Positions 8,630 through 17,422 of a stretch of 64,000 bases of DNA are shown one piece after another. This DNA comes from Arthrobacter saudimassiliensis (lineage in GTDB: Bacteria > Actinomycetota > Actinomycetes > Actinomycetales > Micrococcaceae), in NCBI GenBank assembly GCA_900016675.1, contig LN483070.1, positions 310,001-374,000 on the forward strand, given 5' to 3'. Both the position numbers and the translations under genes were made by a program. The notes beneath the pieces are model-generated. The model saw nothing but the letters and a program-made list of their open reading frames with translations, searched no databases and was not told the DNA's origin. Within the stretch, counting starts at the first letter, position 1, and each line of letters begins with the position of its first letter.

Positions 8630-9175
8630 GTGACCAGCCTGACTTCCGACGCCGCCGGTGCGGGGATCCTCTCCACCGCCCGCCTGGACCTCCCCGCGTT
8701 GTCCGAGGCCGACGTCGCCGCCCTGATCGACGGGGTCCGCCGGCCGGACTGGGCCCCCGATTTTCCGCAGCCGATGGACCTCGACGCGGCGCTGACCGTG
8801 TTCCGGGAAGGGCTCGCGGCCGGGCCGGGCCCGGGCTATCGGCTGCTGCGCGAGCGGCGCAGCGGGCAGGTCATCGGCTCCGCGGGATTCGCCGGGCTTC
8901 CCGCCGCCGGTGCGGTGGAACTGCGGTTCTGCGTGGCCCCGTCACGCCGCGGCCGCGGCTTCGCCGGCGAAGCCGTGGCGGCCCTGGTCCGGGAGGCGCT
9001 GGCAGCGCCGGGTATCGACATCATCAACGCGTACGCGGACACCGCCAACGTCGCCTCACGGGCCCTGCTGCGGTCCGCGGGTTTCCGCCCGGCTCCCGCC
9101 CCGGCCGGGACAGCGGGGTATGAGCTTCGGGCTGGTCAGTTGCCCCCGGCCAGCCGGGCCGCAGACGCGAAATAG
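8630..9175 (+). CDS. GNAT-family N-acetyltransferase
   Basis: This 181-residue protein has a GNAT fold. The acetyl-CoA loop is RRGRGFAGEA (motif A) preceded by the strand VELRFCVAPS, and motif B follows (NVASRALLRSAGF). The opening ILSTARLDLPALSEADV is the usual start of RimJ-like members. The acceptor, a protein N-terminus or a small molecule, is not predictable. The 3' end overlaps the convergent DUF1990 gene by 40 bases, which could give antisense pairing of the two messages. Confidence 0.88.
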   Translation: MTSLTSDAAGAGILSTARLDLPALSEADVAALIDGVRRPDWAPDFPQPMDLDAALTVFREGLAAGPGPGYRLLRERRSGQVIGSAGFAGLPAAGAVELRFCVAPSRRGRGFAGEAVAALVREALAAPGIDIINAYADTANVASRALLRSAGFRPAPAPAGTAGYELRAGQLPPASRAADAK

Positions 9176-9714
9176 CGGCGGGTGATCAGTTCCTGCACGG
9201 CTTCTACGGCCGGCCGGCCCAGCCGCAGCACCCGGGTCGCCGGACGGCTGTAGGCGGCCACCGCGAAGGACACCTGCCCCGCTTCGGTCAGCTCGGCGTA
9301 GAAGCCCTCCTGGCCCGACTCCGGATGGCCCGGCAGCGCCTCGTACCCGAAACCGGCACGCTGGCCGCCCACCGGCTGGCCCGCGGCGTCCAGCACCGGC
9401 TCGGTGCTCCACAGCACCCGGCAGGGGGCGTACCAGCGCACGGGCCCCAGCCCGACTCCGACGGCGACCTCGGCGCCGGGCACCGCCCGCGGACCGTCCG
9501 CGCGAACCCTGAGCCCGGAACCACGGTGCAGGTCCCACCCCAGGATGGCCTCGGCCAGGTGCAGGAACGCAGCCCCGGGATCGGGGGCGGGCAGGGCCCG
9601 GCGCCGCACCACGACCCGGTACCCGGCGGGCCAGCCCCCTTCCAGGGGCTGCGGCCAGGGCCGGAAGGTGGGCCCGGCAGCATCGGGGTGCGGTTCGGAC
9701 TGCATGGCGCTCAT
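9136..9714 (-). CDS. DUF1990 family protein
   Basis: This 192-residue protein carries the DUF1990 signature GFGYEALPGHPESGQEGF followed by FAVAAYSRPATRVLRLGRP. Members occur in actinobacteria and plants and have no settled function. The start ATG 9714 (MSAMQS) is chosen because homologous sequence begins about 20 residues later and a -10 box lies 6 bases upstream; the longer open frame above it is Arg/Pro-rich noise. It converges on and overlaps the GNAT gene. Confidence 0.85.
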   Translation of the reverse strand: MSAMQSEPHPDAAGPTFRPWPQPLEGGWPAGYRVVVRRRALPAPDPGAAFLHLAEAILGWDLHRGSGLRVRADGPRAVPGAEVAVGVGLGPVRWYAPCRVLWSTEPVLDAAGQPVGGQRAGFGYEALPGHPESGQEGFYAELTEAGQVSFAVAAYSRPATRVLRLGRPAVEAVQELITRRYFASAARLAGGN

Positions 9715-9720
9715 GGACCG

Positions 9721-9726
9721 AGAGTA
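9721..9726 (-). promoter_or_regulatory. -10 box TACTCT, leaderless spacing
   Basis: TACTCT on the minus strand ends 6 bases before the ATG of the DUF1990 gene. Confidence 0.45.
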
Positions 9727-9830
9727 GCCGCCGGGGCGTTCTCCGTCCCGATGCGATGATGGAAGGAAGCCTGCTGTGTTTCGCGCAGACACTGCAGGGG
9801 CACTGCCAGCGAGCTGATGAGGAGCACCGG

Positions 9831-10670
9831 ATGAACCAGATGGGCAAACGCGCCGGCCGGGAGATGGCCGGCGCCGCGGAGCAGGCCGCCGAGTCGAAGA
9901 CCTTCGAGCGGCTGGCCCGGGCCGGGCTGGTGGCAACCGGGCTGATCCACGTGGTCATCGGCTTCCTCGCCCTGCAGCTGGCCTTTGGCGGCTCGAAGTC
10001 GGAGAACGCGGACCCGAGCGGCGCGGTGGCCCTGCTTGGCGAGCAGCCGGCGGGCGCCTTCCTGCTCTGGTTCTGCTTCCTCGGCTGCTACCTGCTGGCC
10101 CTGTACCTGGCCTGCAGCGCATTCTTCGCCGGCCGGCGCGAGGACGGCACGGACCGGTGGAAGGAGATCGCGAAGATCGGCGGCCCGGCCGTGGTCTATG
10201 CCGTGCTGGGCACCACGTTCGCATCCTTTGCACTGTCCGGCGGCAGCGACAGCAGCGAGTCCTCCTCCACCTGGTCCGCCCGGCTCTTGTCGGTGCCGGC
10301 CGGCCAGTGGCTGCTGGCCGCCGTCGGCATCGGAATTGCCGTGGTCGGCGGCTACTTCGCGTACAAGGGTGCCGCCGGCCGCTTCCGGCGCGACCTCGGC
10401 CCCCTGCCCGGGGAACCGTGGCCCCGGGTGGTGACGGTGACCGGCACGGTCGGCTACATCGCCAAGGGCGTTTCCCTGGCGGCGGTCGGCGTCCTGGTGT
10501 TCGTCGCCGCCCTGCAGGCCGATCCGGAGCAGTCCAGCGGGCTCGACGGCGCGCTGAGCAGTCTGCGCGAGCAGCCCCTGGGGCCGTGGCTGCTGGCCGG
10601 CGTGGGCCTGGGACTGATCTGTTACGGCCTGTACGTGGGCATCATCAAGGCCCGGTTCGCCAAGCTGTAG
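9831..10670 (+). CDS. DUF1206 integral membrane protein
   Basis: This 279-residue protein is built from three repeats of a two-helix unit, each opening with a block such as ARAGLVATGLIHVVIGFLAL, AKIGGPAVVYAVLGTTFASF or TVGYIAKGVSLAAVGVLVFV. That is the DUF1206 pattern. Function is unknown. The ATG at 9831 is preferred because GAGGAG lies at the right distance; an ATG at 9756 would add residues unlike the family. A paralogue lies at 11162-11989 on the same strand. Confidence 0.88.
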   Translation: MNQMGKRAGREMAGAAEQAAESKTFERLARAGLVATGLIHVVIGFLALQLAFGGSKSENADPSGAVALLGEQPAGAFLLWFCFLGCYLLALYLACSAFFAGRREDGTDRWKEIAKIGGPAVVYAVLGTTFASFALSGGSDSSESSSTWSARLLSVPAGQWLLAAVGIGIAVVGGYFAYKGAAGRFRRDLGPLPGEPWPRVVTVTGTVGYIAKGVSLAAVGVLVFVAALQADPEQSSGLDGALSSLREQPLGPWLLAGVGLGLICYGLYVGIIKARFAKL

Positions 10671-10696
10671 CCGGGCCGGGCCTCCGGCGGGGCCGC

Positions 10697-11083
10697 TCAG
10701 CCGCCGGCCAGGCCGCGCCAGCGCAGCATTTCCTGGTCGCGGCGCGGCAGCGAGGCGACCACCAGGTCGTAGGAATCCTCGATCATGTCCTGCACCAGCC
10801 GGTCCTCGAGCGAGCCGGTGAGGTCCAGCTGGTTCCAGTGGGTCTTGTTCATGTGCCAGGCCCCGGTGATTTCCGGATGCGCGGCCCGCAGCTGCACCGC
10901 CAGCTCGGGTTCACACTTCAGCGAGACCATGAGCGGGCTTGCGTCAAGGGCACAGAGGGCGAACATCTTGGCCCGGCCCGCCCCGGCCCGTACCTTGAAC
11001 ACGGAGGACTCCGGACCGAAGGGAAAGTCCTCGAACGCTCCGGGCAGGTCCAGGCACAGCCCGCGCAGTTGGATCGGCAGCAT
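10697..11083 (-). CDS. MmcQ/YjbR family protein
   Basis: This 128-residue cytosolic protein shows the MmcQ/YjbR marks: EDFPFGPESSVFKV, LKCEPELAVQLRAAHPEITGAWHMNKTHWN and a C-terminal DMIEDSYDLVV. The family has a double-wing CyaY-like fold and is often called DNA-binding, though its role is unproven. It sits opposite and between two DUF1206 genes. A -10 box 6 bases before the ATG and no ribosome site point to a leaderless mRNA. Confidence 0.88.
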   Translation of the reverse strand: MLPIQLRGLCLDLPGAFEDFPFGPESSVFKVRAGAGRAKMFALCALDASPLMVSLKCEPELAVQLRAAHPEITGAWHMNKTHWNQLDLTGSLEDRLVQDMIEDSYDLVVASLPRRDQEMLRWRGLAGG

Positions 11084-11089
11084 GACCCG

Positions 11090-11095
11090 ACCCTA
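11090..11095 (-). promoter_or_regulatory. -10 box TAGGGT, leaderless spacing
   Basis: TAGGGT ends 6 bases before the ATG of the YjbR-family gene on the minus strand. Confidence 0.5.
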
Positions 11096-11161
11096 GCGCC
11101 GCCGCCGGGCGCCCCGCCAGACCGGCGCCGGGGGCAGCCATACGCCGAAAGGGGGGTGCCG

Positions 11162-11989
11162 GTGGCCCGAAGGGATTCCGCCGCCGCGGGCCGGGCCGAC
11201 CGGGCCGCCGCCAGGGCCGCCCGCTCCCCCGGCTTCGAGCTGGTCGCCAGGTTCGGCTACGTGGCCAGCGGCCTCACCCACGTGCTGGTCGGGTTCATCG
11301 CGCTGCGCATCGCCGGCGGCGGCGCCGGCGTCGCCAGCACCTCCGGAGCGGTGTCCGAGCTTGCCGAGGGGCCCGGGGGCACGCTGCTCATCGCCGCGGG
11401 CGCGGCCGGCTGTGCGGCGATGGCCCTGTTCCAGCTGGCCCGCCTGGTGGTGGCCGGCGACACGATGAGCGGCTGGCAGCTGGTCAGGGACCGCGTGTCC
11501 GACGCCGGCCAGGTCGTGGTGTACGCCGCCGTCGGCGCGATCTTCGCGTCCTTCCTGCTGGGCACCGGGCACGCCGACGGGTCTTCCGGGTGGACCGCCC
11601 GGCTGCTGGCGGTTCCCGGCGGGCAGCTGGTCCTGGCCGGCGTCGGCGCCGGCGTGCTGGGCGGCGGACTGTGGTTCCTCTGGGTCGGTTTGAGCCGGAG
11701 GTTCCGCCGCCAGCTGGTCCGGCTGCGCCATGCCGGGCTGGAGCGGGCGATGGAGCTGGTCGGGCTGCTCGGCTACCTGGCCAAGGGGATCTCCCTCGGC
11801 ATCATCGGCCTGCTCACCCTCACCGCCGCGGTGGCGGCGGACCCCGCCCAGCCGGTCAGCCTCGACGCCGCCCTGCGCACGCTGCGGGACCAGCCGTTCG
11901 GCGCCGCGCTGCTGGCCGCCGTCGGGTTCGGCCTGATCGCCTATGGGCTCTACATCGGGATGATCCGCGTCCTGTTCCAGCGGCTGTAA
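11162..11989 (+). CDS. DUF1206 integral membrane protein (paralogue)
   Basis: This 275-residue membrane protein has the same three-repeat architecture as the protein at 9831-10670 (ARFGYVASGLTHVLVGFIAL, QVVVYAAVGAIFASFLLG, GLLGYLAKGISLGIIGLLTL) and the same ending ACGLYIGMI-like helix (GLIAYGLYIGMIRVLFQRL). The start is GTG 11162, or GTG 11156 two codons earlier; both follow AAAGGGGGG. The two DUF1206 genes probably arose by duplication, with the YjbR gene lying between them on the other strand. The 3' end lies 11 bases from the convergent sulfur operon. Confidence 0.85.
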   Translation: MARRDSAAAGRADRAAARAARSPGFELVARFGYVASGLTHVLVGFIALRIAGGGAGVASTSGAVSELAEGPGGTLLIAAGAAGCAAMALFQLARLVVAGDTMSGWQLVRDRVSDAGQVVVYAAVGAIFASFLLGTGHADGSSGWTARLLAVPGGQLVLAGVGAGVLGGGLWFLWVGLSRRFRRQLVRLRHAGLERAMELVGLLGYLAKGISLGIIGLLTLTAAVAADPAQPVSLDAALRTLRDQPFGAALLAAVGFGLIAYGLYIGMIRVLFQRL

Positions 11990-12000
11990 CCGCCCGGCCC

Positions 12001-13245
12001 CTAGGGCTTGCCCGGTGCGTCGCCGATGCTGCCGAGGCCTTCCGGCACGGTCCCGTTGATTTCCCAGTCCCCGATGCCGCGGGCCTTGAACACCGCCGGG
12101 TTATGCGTGGCCACGGTCCTGGCGTTGCGCCAGTGCCGGTCCAGGGCCTTGCCGCGGGACACCGCGGAGGCTCCGGTCACGTCGAAAAGCCCCTGGGCGA
12201 CGTCGAGCACCAGAGCGGGCACGGTCACCTGCGCCCGGTCCACGGCAAGTTCGGCGCGCAGGTAGGCCTGGTCGGGGGCCAGCCCAAGCTCCGGATCCAC
12301 TGCGGCATCCAGCTCGGCCGCCGCCGCAAGCACAACCGCCTCCGCGGCGGCGGCCTTCGCGGACAGGGTACCCACCAGCTGCTGGATCAGCGGGTCGTCC
12401 CGGAACAGGGCCCCGCTGCCGGTGTTGAAGGTCCGCTTCCGACCCCTCACCAGGGCGGCGGCGTCACGGACGGCGGCGCGGCCGATGCCGGCCAGCACGG
12501 CGAGCAGCACCAGCTGGAAGAAGGCCGCCTCCAGGGTGGTGCGGGCCGCGCCGCGGGGGATCACGTCCTCATCCGGGACCCGCACGTCCCGGAAGTACGC
12601 GGTGCCGGTGCCGGTGTGCTGCTGGCCGAAGCCGTCCCAGTCATCGGCGATTTCCACCCCGTCCGCGGCGGCGGGCACGACGGCGTACTGCCGCCCGTCC
12701 ACGCCGTCGGTGGTGGCCATGACGGTGATCCAGTCGGCGAAGATGCTGCCGGTGGTGTAGTACTTCTCGCCGGTGAGGATCCAGCCCTGCGGGCCGCGCC
12801 GGAGCTTGGTGTTGGTGGTGCCCAGCGCGTTGCCGGTGCGTTCCGTGGCGGCGTTGCCGAAGATCTGCCCGGCGGCGATCCGGGGATACCAGCGGGCCTG
12901 GAACTCCGCGTCCCCCCGGCCGATGGTCTCCACGAAGGCGAAGTGCGAGCGCAGCAGATGCGCGACGTTGGAGTCCGCCTCCGCCAGCTCCACCAGCAGC
13001 CGAAAGAGCTCCCCGTGGCTGGCGCCGTGCCCGCCGTGCTCCGGCGGCAGGCGCAGGGTGCCGAACCCGGCCTCCCGCAGCCAGCGCACCTGCTCGAAGG
13101 GCAGGGTGCGGGTACGCTCCCGGTCCGGCGCGCCGTCGGCGATCCGGGCGAAGAGCGGCCGGAAACGGGCGGCGAGCGCCTGGTACCGGGCTTCGGCGCC
13201 GACGGCCGGACGGGCGGCGGGCGCGCCCGTACCGACGGCGCTCAT
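12001..13245 (-). CDS. Acyl-CoA-dehydrogenase-fold flavin monooxygenase (DszC/SfnB-like)
   Basis: This 414-residue protein has the acyl-CoA dehydrogenase fold but fits the reduced-flavin group that includes DszC and SfnB. Marks are REAGFGTLRLPPEHGG, LLRSHFAFVETI, the flavin-contact run TGEKYYTTGS and GFGQQHTGTGT. In that group FMNH2 and oxygen oxidise organosulfur compounds. It is the last gene of the riboswitch-controlled operon and overlaps the binding-protein gene upstream by ATGA, so it is translationally coupled. I infer a role in oxidative sulfur release; the substrate is unknown and a plain dehydrogenase is less likely in this context. Confidence 0.85.
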   Translation of the reverse strand: MSAVGTGAPAARPAVGAEARYQALAARFRPLFARIADGAPDRERTRTLPFEQVRWLREAGFGTLRLPPEHGGHGASHGELFRLLVELAEADSNVAHLLRSHFAFVETIGRGDAEFQARWYPRIAAGQIFGNAATERTGNALGTTNTKLRRGPQGWILTGEKYYTTGSIFADWITVMATTDGVDGRQYAVVPAAADGVEIADDWDGFGQQHTGTGTAYFRDVRVPDEDVIPRGAARTTLEAAFFQLVLLAVLAGIGRAAVRDAAALVRGRKRTFNTGSGALFRDDPLIQQLVGTLSAKAAAAEAVVLAAAAELDAAVDPELGLAPDQAYLRAELAVDRAQVTVPALVLDVAQGLFDVTGASAVSRGKALDRHWRNARTVATHNPAVFKARGIGDWEINGTVPEGLGSIGDAPGKP

Positions 13246-14135
13246 GCCTGCCACCACTGGTTCAGTTCGTCCAGCGGGTCCGTGTCCCAGGGCGTGGGCA
13301 GCGCCCCGCCCATGTACCCGGCGAACCATTCCCGGACCTCCTCTGACTGATAGGCCTCCTGCAGCACCCGCGCCTTCTCCGTGGCCGCGAAGTCGGCGGT
13401 ACCCGCGACGACGCAGCGGAACGGCAGCTGGTTCGCGTCCGCCTCGAAGGCGAGGGCCTGCTCCCGGGTGAGTCCGATCTCCGCGGCGAGGCGGACGAAG
13501 AGGAACCCGGCGTCGACGTCGGGCAGGGTCTTGGACAGCGACTGCTGGTCCACTTCCACGAACTGCAGCTTCCGGGGGTTCGCGGTGATGGTCTCCTGGG
13601 AGACCTTGATGACGCCGACGCCCGGTTCCAGGTCGATCAGCCCGGCGTCGCGCAGCAGCACCAGGGCGCGGCCGTTGTTCGCCGGGTCCACCGGCAGCGC
13701 GATCCGTGCTCCCTCCGGCAGTTCCTGCAGCGAGGGATGCTTCTCGGACCAGATGCCTCCGGGTGAGCCGTAGACATAGAACAACGGCTCGAGGTCCAGG
13801 TCCTTGTCGACGTTGAACTGCTGCAGGTAGGCGCCGTGCTGGAAGAAGTTCGCGTCGAATTCGCCGTTGGCCACGGCAAGGTTGGGCTGCACGATGTCCG
13901 TCACGTAGGTGGCCTCCAGCGTCCACCCCTGCTCCGCGAGCAGTTGCGCCGCGATCTTGGTGGGCTCCTGGTAGGGCGCGGATTCGGTGACGATCAGGCG
14001 GATGCGCTTTTCGTCGGCGGATGCGGAGCCGAGCCCGCAGCCGGTGGCGGCGGCCAGCGCGGCGGCACCGGCGCCGATGAGGCTGAAGCGCAGGAAGTCC
14101 CGCCGCTGCAGGAAGGGCCGTGGGATATGGGGCAT
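13242..14135 (-). CDS. MetQ/NlpA-family substrate-binding lipoprotein (second copy)
   Basis: This 297-residue ABC binding protein has a twin-arginine signal (QRRDFLRFS, Arg11-Arg12) joined to a lipobox ending at Cys33 (ATGC). The body shows the NlpA pattern: YVTDIVQPNLAVANGEFDANFFQHGAYL and ALPVDPANNGRALVLLRDAGLI. Such proteins deliver methionine or related amino acids to MetNI. The ATG at 14135 lies 5 bases after the stop of the monooxygenase gene, within its ribosome site. It is about as long as the first binding protein (15670-16617) but clearly diverged, suggesting a different sulfur ligand for the same permease. Confidence 0.9.
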   Translation of the reverse strand: MPHIPRPFLQRRDFLRFSLIGAGAAALAAATGCGLGSASADEKRIRLIVTESAPYQEPTKIAAQLLAEQGWTLEATYVTDIVQPNLAVANGEFDANFFQHGAYLQQFNVDKDLDLEPLFYVYGSPGGIWSEKHPSLQELPEGARIALPVDPANNGRALVLLRDAGLIDLEPGVGVIKVSQETITANPRKLQFVEVDQQSLSKTLPDVDAGFLFVRLAAEIGLTREQALAFEADANQLPFRCVVAGTADFAATEKARVLQEAYQSEEVREWFAGYMGGALPTPWDTDPLDELNQWWQA

Positions 14136-14140
14136 GGGAA

Positions 14141-15646
14141 TCAGTCCTGGGAGTCGGCGGAAGCGGGAACGGGAGCAAGGGCAGGGGCAGGGGTTGGGGC
14201 GGGGCCCTCCGCGGCGCGCCGGGTGTCGGCGGCCGCGGAGGAACCCTGGAAGGCACCGCGCCAACGGGCGGCGGGGTGCCGGTCGTTCAGATGCGCACCG
14301 GGATAGTGGGCGCTGCGTCCGAAGACCTTCTCCCGCAGCGTGCCTTCGGCGTACCCGGTCTGGGCGAGGCCGCGGCGGCGCAGTTCCGGCAGGACACCGT
14401 CAATGAAGTCGGTGTAGGAGCCGGGCAGGAGGGAATTGATGATGTTGATGCCGTCCACGCCGGCGTCCTGCCAGCGTTCGAGCTGGTCGGCGATCTGTTC
14501 CGGGGTGCCGACGATCTGCTGCGCCTCGGTGCGGTACCGGGCGACGTCGGCCAGGGTGGGGTTACGGCCCGGTGTGGAGGCGATGATGGCCTCCAGCACG
14601 CCGCGGCCGCCCTCGGTTTCGATGTCCCCGATGGGCGTGTCGAGGGGAAGCCCCCCGAAGTCGACGCCGAGCCCGCCGCCGATGTGCGCGATGACCGCGT
14701 CCAGGTCCAGGTAGGCGTCCAGGTCCTGCTTCTTCCGCCGCGCCTCCTCCTCGGTGCCGCCCACCACGAAGGACAGGCCGGTGAACACCAGGATGTCCTC
14801 GGGCAGCCGCCCGGCGTCGGCGGCATGCAGGCGCACGCCGGCGGCCACGGTCGCCGCGTGCTCCGGGTTGGGCGCGAAGATGAACGTCGCCTCCGCGTTG
14901 GCGGCGGCGAAGCGCTGCCCGCGTCCGGAACTGCCGGCCTGGAACAGGAAGGGGGTGCGCTGCGGCGACGGGGCAACCAGATGCGGGCCCTCGATCGAGT
15001 ACCGCGGGCCGCGGTGATGGATCTTGTGCACCTTCTCCGGATCGGCATACACGCCGGCCGCCTTGTCGGCGAGCACCGCGCCGTCGTCCCAGGAGCCTTC
15101 CCAGAGCTTGTAGGCGGCCTCGACGTATTCGTCCGCCCAGTCATACCGGTCCGCGTGCGCGGCCAGGCCGTCGCCGCCGAAGTTGCGGTGCGTGTTCTCC
15201 AGCACCGAGGTGACGATGTTCCAGCCGATCCTGCCGCCGCTCAGGTGGTCCAGGGTGGAGATCTGCCGCGCGAACTGGAACGGGTGGGACTGCACCACCG
15301 ACGACGTCGCGGCCAGCCCGATGTGTTCGGTGGCGCCGGCGAGGGCGGCGAGCAGGATCAGCGGGTCGTTGGCCGGCACCTGCAGGCCGCGGCGCACATG
15401 CGAGGCCCAGCCGCCGTCGTGGTCTCCGTACAGGCCGGCGACGTCGGCGAAGAACAGGGCGTCGAACTTTGCCTCCTCCAGCTGCCGGGCCAGCCCGGTC
15501 CAGAAGGCGAGCTCGTTGTACCGGTGCTGCTGCGCGTCGGGGTGGCGCCACTGCCCGCCGCGGATGTGGCTGGGCGTGTTCATCAAAAACGCGTTCAGCA
15601 GCAGCCGGGGACGGCCCTGCGGAAAGCGGGAACTGGGGGTGCTCAT
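14141..15646 (-). CDS. LLM-class flavin-dependent monooxygenase (NtaA/SnaA/DszA family)
   Basis: This 501-residue protein belongs to the bacterial luciferase-like NtaA/SnaA/DszA branch. Marks are LLLNAFLMNTPSHIRGGQWRHP, the strand ALFFADVAGLYGD, SHPFQFARQISTLDHLSGGR followed by GWNIVTS, and SPQRTPFLFQAGSS. These enzymes use FMNH2 from a separate reductase and oxygen to cleave C-S or C-N bonds. No reductase gene is in this window. The tail after about residue 455 is Ala/Pro-rich and disordered, longer than usual. Its place between two MetQ-like genes under a SAM riboswitch supports sulfur scavenging. Confidence 0.92.
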   Translation of the reverse strand: MSTPSSRFPQGRPRLLLNAFLMNTPSHIRGGQWRHPDAQQHRYNELAFWTGLARQLEEAKFDALFFADVAGLYGDHDGGWASHVRRGLQVPANDPLILLAALAGATEHIGLAATSSVVQSHPFQFARQISTLDHLSGGRIGWNIVTSVLENTHRNFGGDGLAAHADRYDWADEYVEAAYKLWEGSWDDGAVLADKAAGVYADPEKVHKIHHRGPRYSIEGPHLVAPSPQRTPFLFQAGSSGRGQRFAAANAEATFIFAPNPEHAATVAAGVRLHAADAGRLPEDILVFTGLSFVVGGTEEEARRKKQDLDAYLDLDAVIAHIGGGLGVDFGGLPLDTPIGDIETEGGRGVLEAIIASTPGRNPTLADVARYRTEAQQIVGTPEQIADQLERWQDAGVDGINIINSLLPGSYTDFIDGVLPELRRRGLAQTGYAEGTLREKVFGRSAHYPGAHLNDRHPAARWRGAFQGSSAAADTRRAAEGPAPTPAPALAPVPASADSQD

Positions 15647-15669
15647 GGGGTCCTTTCGGGCAGGCAGGG

Positions 15670-16617
15670 TCAGGATGCGGTGACGGAAGCGGCCAGGGCG
15701 TCGAAGGCAGGCAGCGGGTCTTCGTCCCAGGGCAGCTGGAAGAAGCCGTCCTGGTAGCCGGCGAAGAATTCCCGGACCTCGTCGCTCTGGACGGCGGTGC
15801 GGAGCGCATCGGCGGCCTCGGAGCCGGCGAACTCCCGGGTGCCGGCGAAGATGGAGCGGTACGGGATCTCGTCGTCCTCCTGTTCCTCCGCGATGACGGT
15901 GGCCTTTTCGTGGATGCCGGCGTCCACGGCGGTGGACTGGAACATGAACCCGGCGTCCACGTCTTCGAGGGTCTGGCTGAGCGAGAGCTGGTCCACCTCC
16001 ACGAACTTCAGGTTCCGCGGGTTGGCGGTGATGTCCTGCTGCGAGGCGGTGACCACGGTGACGCCGTCGGCCAGGTCCAGCAGCCCGTGGGCGCGGAGCA
16101 TGAACAGGGCGCGGCCGTTGTTGGCGGTGTCCACCGGGATGCTGACGGTGGCGCCGTCGGGCAGGTCGGTGACCGCTTTGTGCTTGTAGGAGTAGAGCAC
16201 CGCCGGGGAGTTGCGGATGTAGAACAGCGGCACCAGGTCCAGCCCCTGGTCCCGGTTGAACTGCGCCAGGTAGGCCATGTGCTGGAAGCAGTTGGCGTCC
16301 GCCTCGCCGTTCGCCACGGCGATGTTGGGCTGGTTGATGTCGTTGACGAAGGTGGTCTGCAGGTCCCAGCCGGCGTCCTTGAGCAGCCGGGCGGCGATCG
16401 TCACCGGCTCCTCGTAGACCTTCACCTGGGAGGAGATCAGCCGGATGGTGCGGCTGTTCCCGGCCGAGGCGCCGCCCAGGCCGCAGGAGGCGAGGGCGGT
16501 GGCCGACGCCGCTGCGGCTCCGGCGGCGGCGAGGTATTTGAGCAGGGTGCGGCGGCTGGTGCCGGGCACGGCGGAGCTGTTTTTGGGTGTGTTGAAGTGC
16601 GGTGCGTTGAAGTACAA
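15670..16617 (-). CDS. MetQ/NlpA-family substrate-binding lipoprotein (first copy)
   Basis: This 315-residue protein is the first binding protein of the MetNI-type transporter. It has a twin-arginine-like motif (TSRRTLLKYL, Arg22-Arg23) and a lipobox ending LASC (Cys45). The core has the NlpA features TFVNDINQPNIAVANGEADANCFQHMAYL and SIPVDTANNGRALFMLRAHGLL. The start is TTG 16617 with AGAGGA upstream; GTG at codon 17 is an alternative. It likely binds methionine, a methionine oxide or another sulfur amino acid outside the membrane. Confidence 0.9.
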   Translation of the reverse strand: MYFNAPHFNTPKNSSAVPGTSRRTLLKYLAAAGAAAASATALASCGLGGASAGNSRTIRLISSQVKVYEEPVTIAARLLKDAGWDLQTTFVNDINQPNIAVANGEADANCFQHMAYLAQFNRDQGLDLVPLFYIRNSPAVLYSYKHKAVTDLPDGATVSIPVDTANNGRALFMLRAHGLLDLADGVTVVTASQQDITANPRNLKFVEVDQLSLSQTLEDVDAGFMFQSTAVDAGIHEKATVIAEEQEDDEIPYRSIFAGTREFAGSEAADALRTAVQSDEVREFFAGYQDGFFQLPWDEDPLPAFDALAASVTAS

Positions 16618-16756
16618 GGGTGTCCTCTTCGAAAAGGTGCGGGAAGGGCAGGCGGAAGGCGGGGCGGGCCCCGGGGCGGCGCCGTCGGGTTGCTGCGTCA
16701 GGCGCCGCCGCCGGGATGCTCCCGGAAGGCGGCGGGCCCGGGTTCGGGCCCCGGAT

Positions 16757-17422
16757 CTAGAGGCGTTTGTCCGCGCGGCGGGCCAGCAGGGACCCGGTCA
16801 GCTGGACGGCCTGGACCAGCACGATCATCAGCACGATGGCGGTGACCATCAGGCCGGTCTCGTAGCGGTAGTACCCGTAGCGGATGGCGAAGTCGCCGAT
16901 CCCGCCGCCGCCCACCAGCCCGGCCATGGCCGAGTAGGAGATGAAGCTGACCGTCATGATCGTGATGGAGCCGATCAGCGCCGGCTTCGCCTCCACCAGC
17001 AGGACGTCTTTGACGATCTGGCCGCGGGTGGCGCCCATGGAACGCGCCGCCTCGACCACGCCGCCGCCGAGCTGGGTGATGTTCTGCTCGGCGAAGCGGG
17101 CGAAGTACGGGATGGCGTTGATGGTCAGCGGCACGATCACCGCGGCGGTGCCGATGGTGGTTCCGACAATCAGCCGGGTGAACGGGATGATCGCGATGAG
17201 CAGGATCAGGAACGGAAAGGACCTGACCAGGTTCACGGCCGAGTCCAGGATCCGGTGCAGCTTGGGTTTGTGCCCCAGCCCGTTGGGGCCGATCGCGTAG
17301 AGCAGCACCCCCAGCGGCGTGCCGAGCAGGACGGCGAGCGGAATGGAGACCAGCAGCATGGTGCCGGTCTCGCCGAGGGCGGCGAGCAGTTCCGGCCAGA
17401 CTTCGAGGATGCGCTCAAACAC
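16757..17422 (-). CDS. metI: MetI-type ABC transporter permease
   Basis: This 221-residue protein has about five transmembrane helices and the MetI sequence pattern: LGETGTMLLVSIPLAVLLGTPLG, LVRSFPFLILLIAIIPFTRLIVGT and the coupling loop EAARSMGATRGQIVKDVLL. It forms the membrane channel of the methionine-type importer with MetN. The GTG start lies inside the 3' end of metN (8-base overlap), so the two are co-translated. Confidence 0.95.
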   Translation of the reverse strand: MFERILEVWPELLAALGETGTMLLVSIPLAVLLGTPLGVLLYAIGPNGLGHKPKLHRILDSAVNLVRSFPFLILLIAIIPFTRLIVGTTIGTAAVIVPLTINAIPYFARFAEQNITQLGGGVVEAARSMGATRGQIVKDVLLVEAKPALIGSITIMTVSFISYSAMAGLVGGGGIGDFAIRYGYYRYETGLMVTAIVLMIVLVQAVQLTGSLLARRADKRL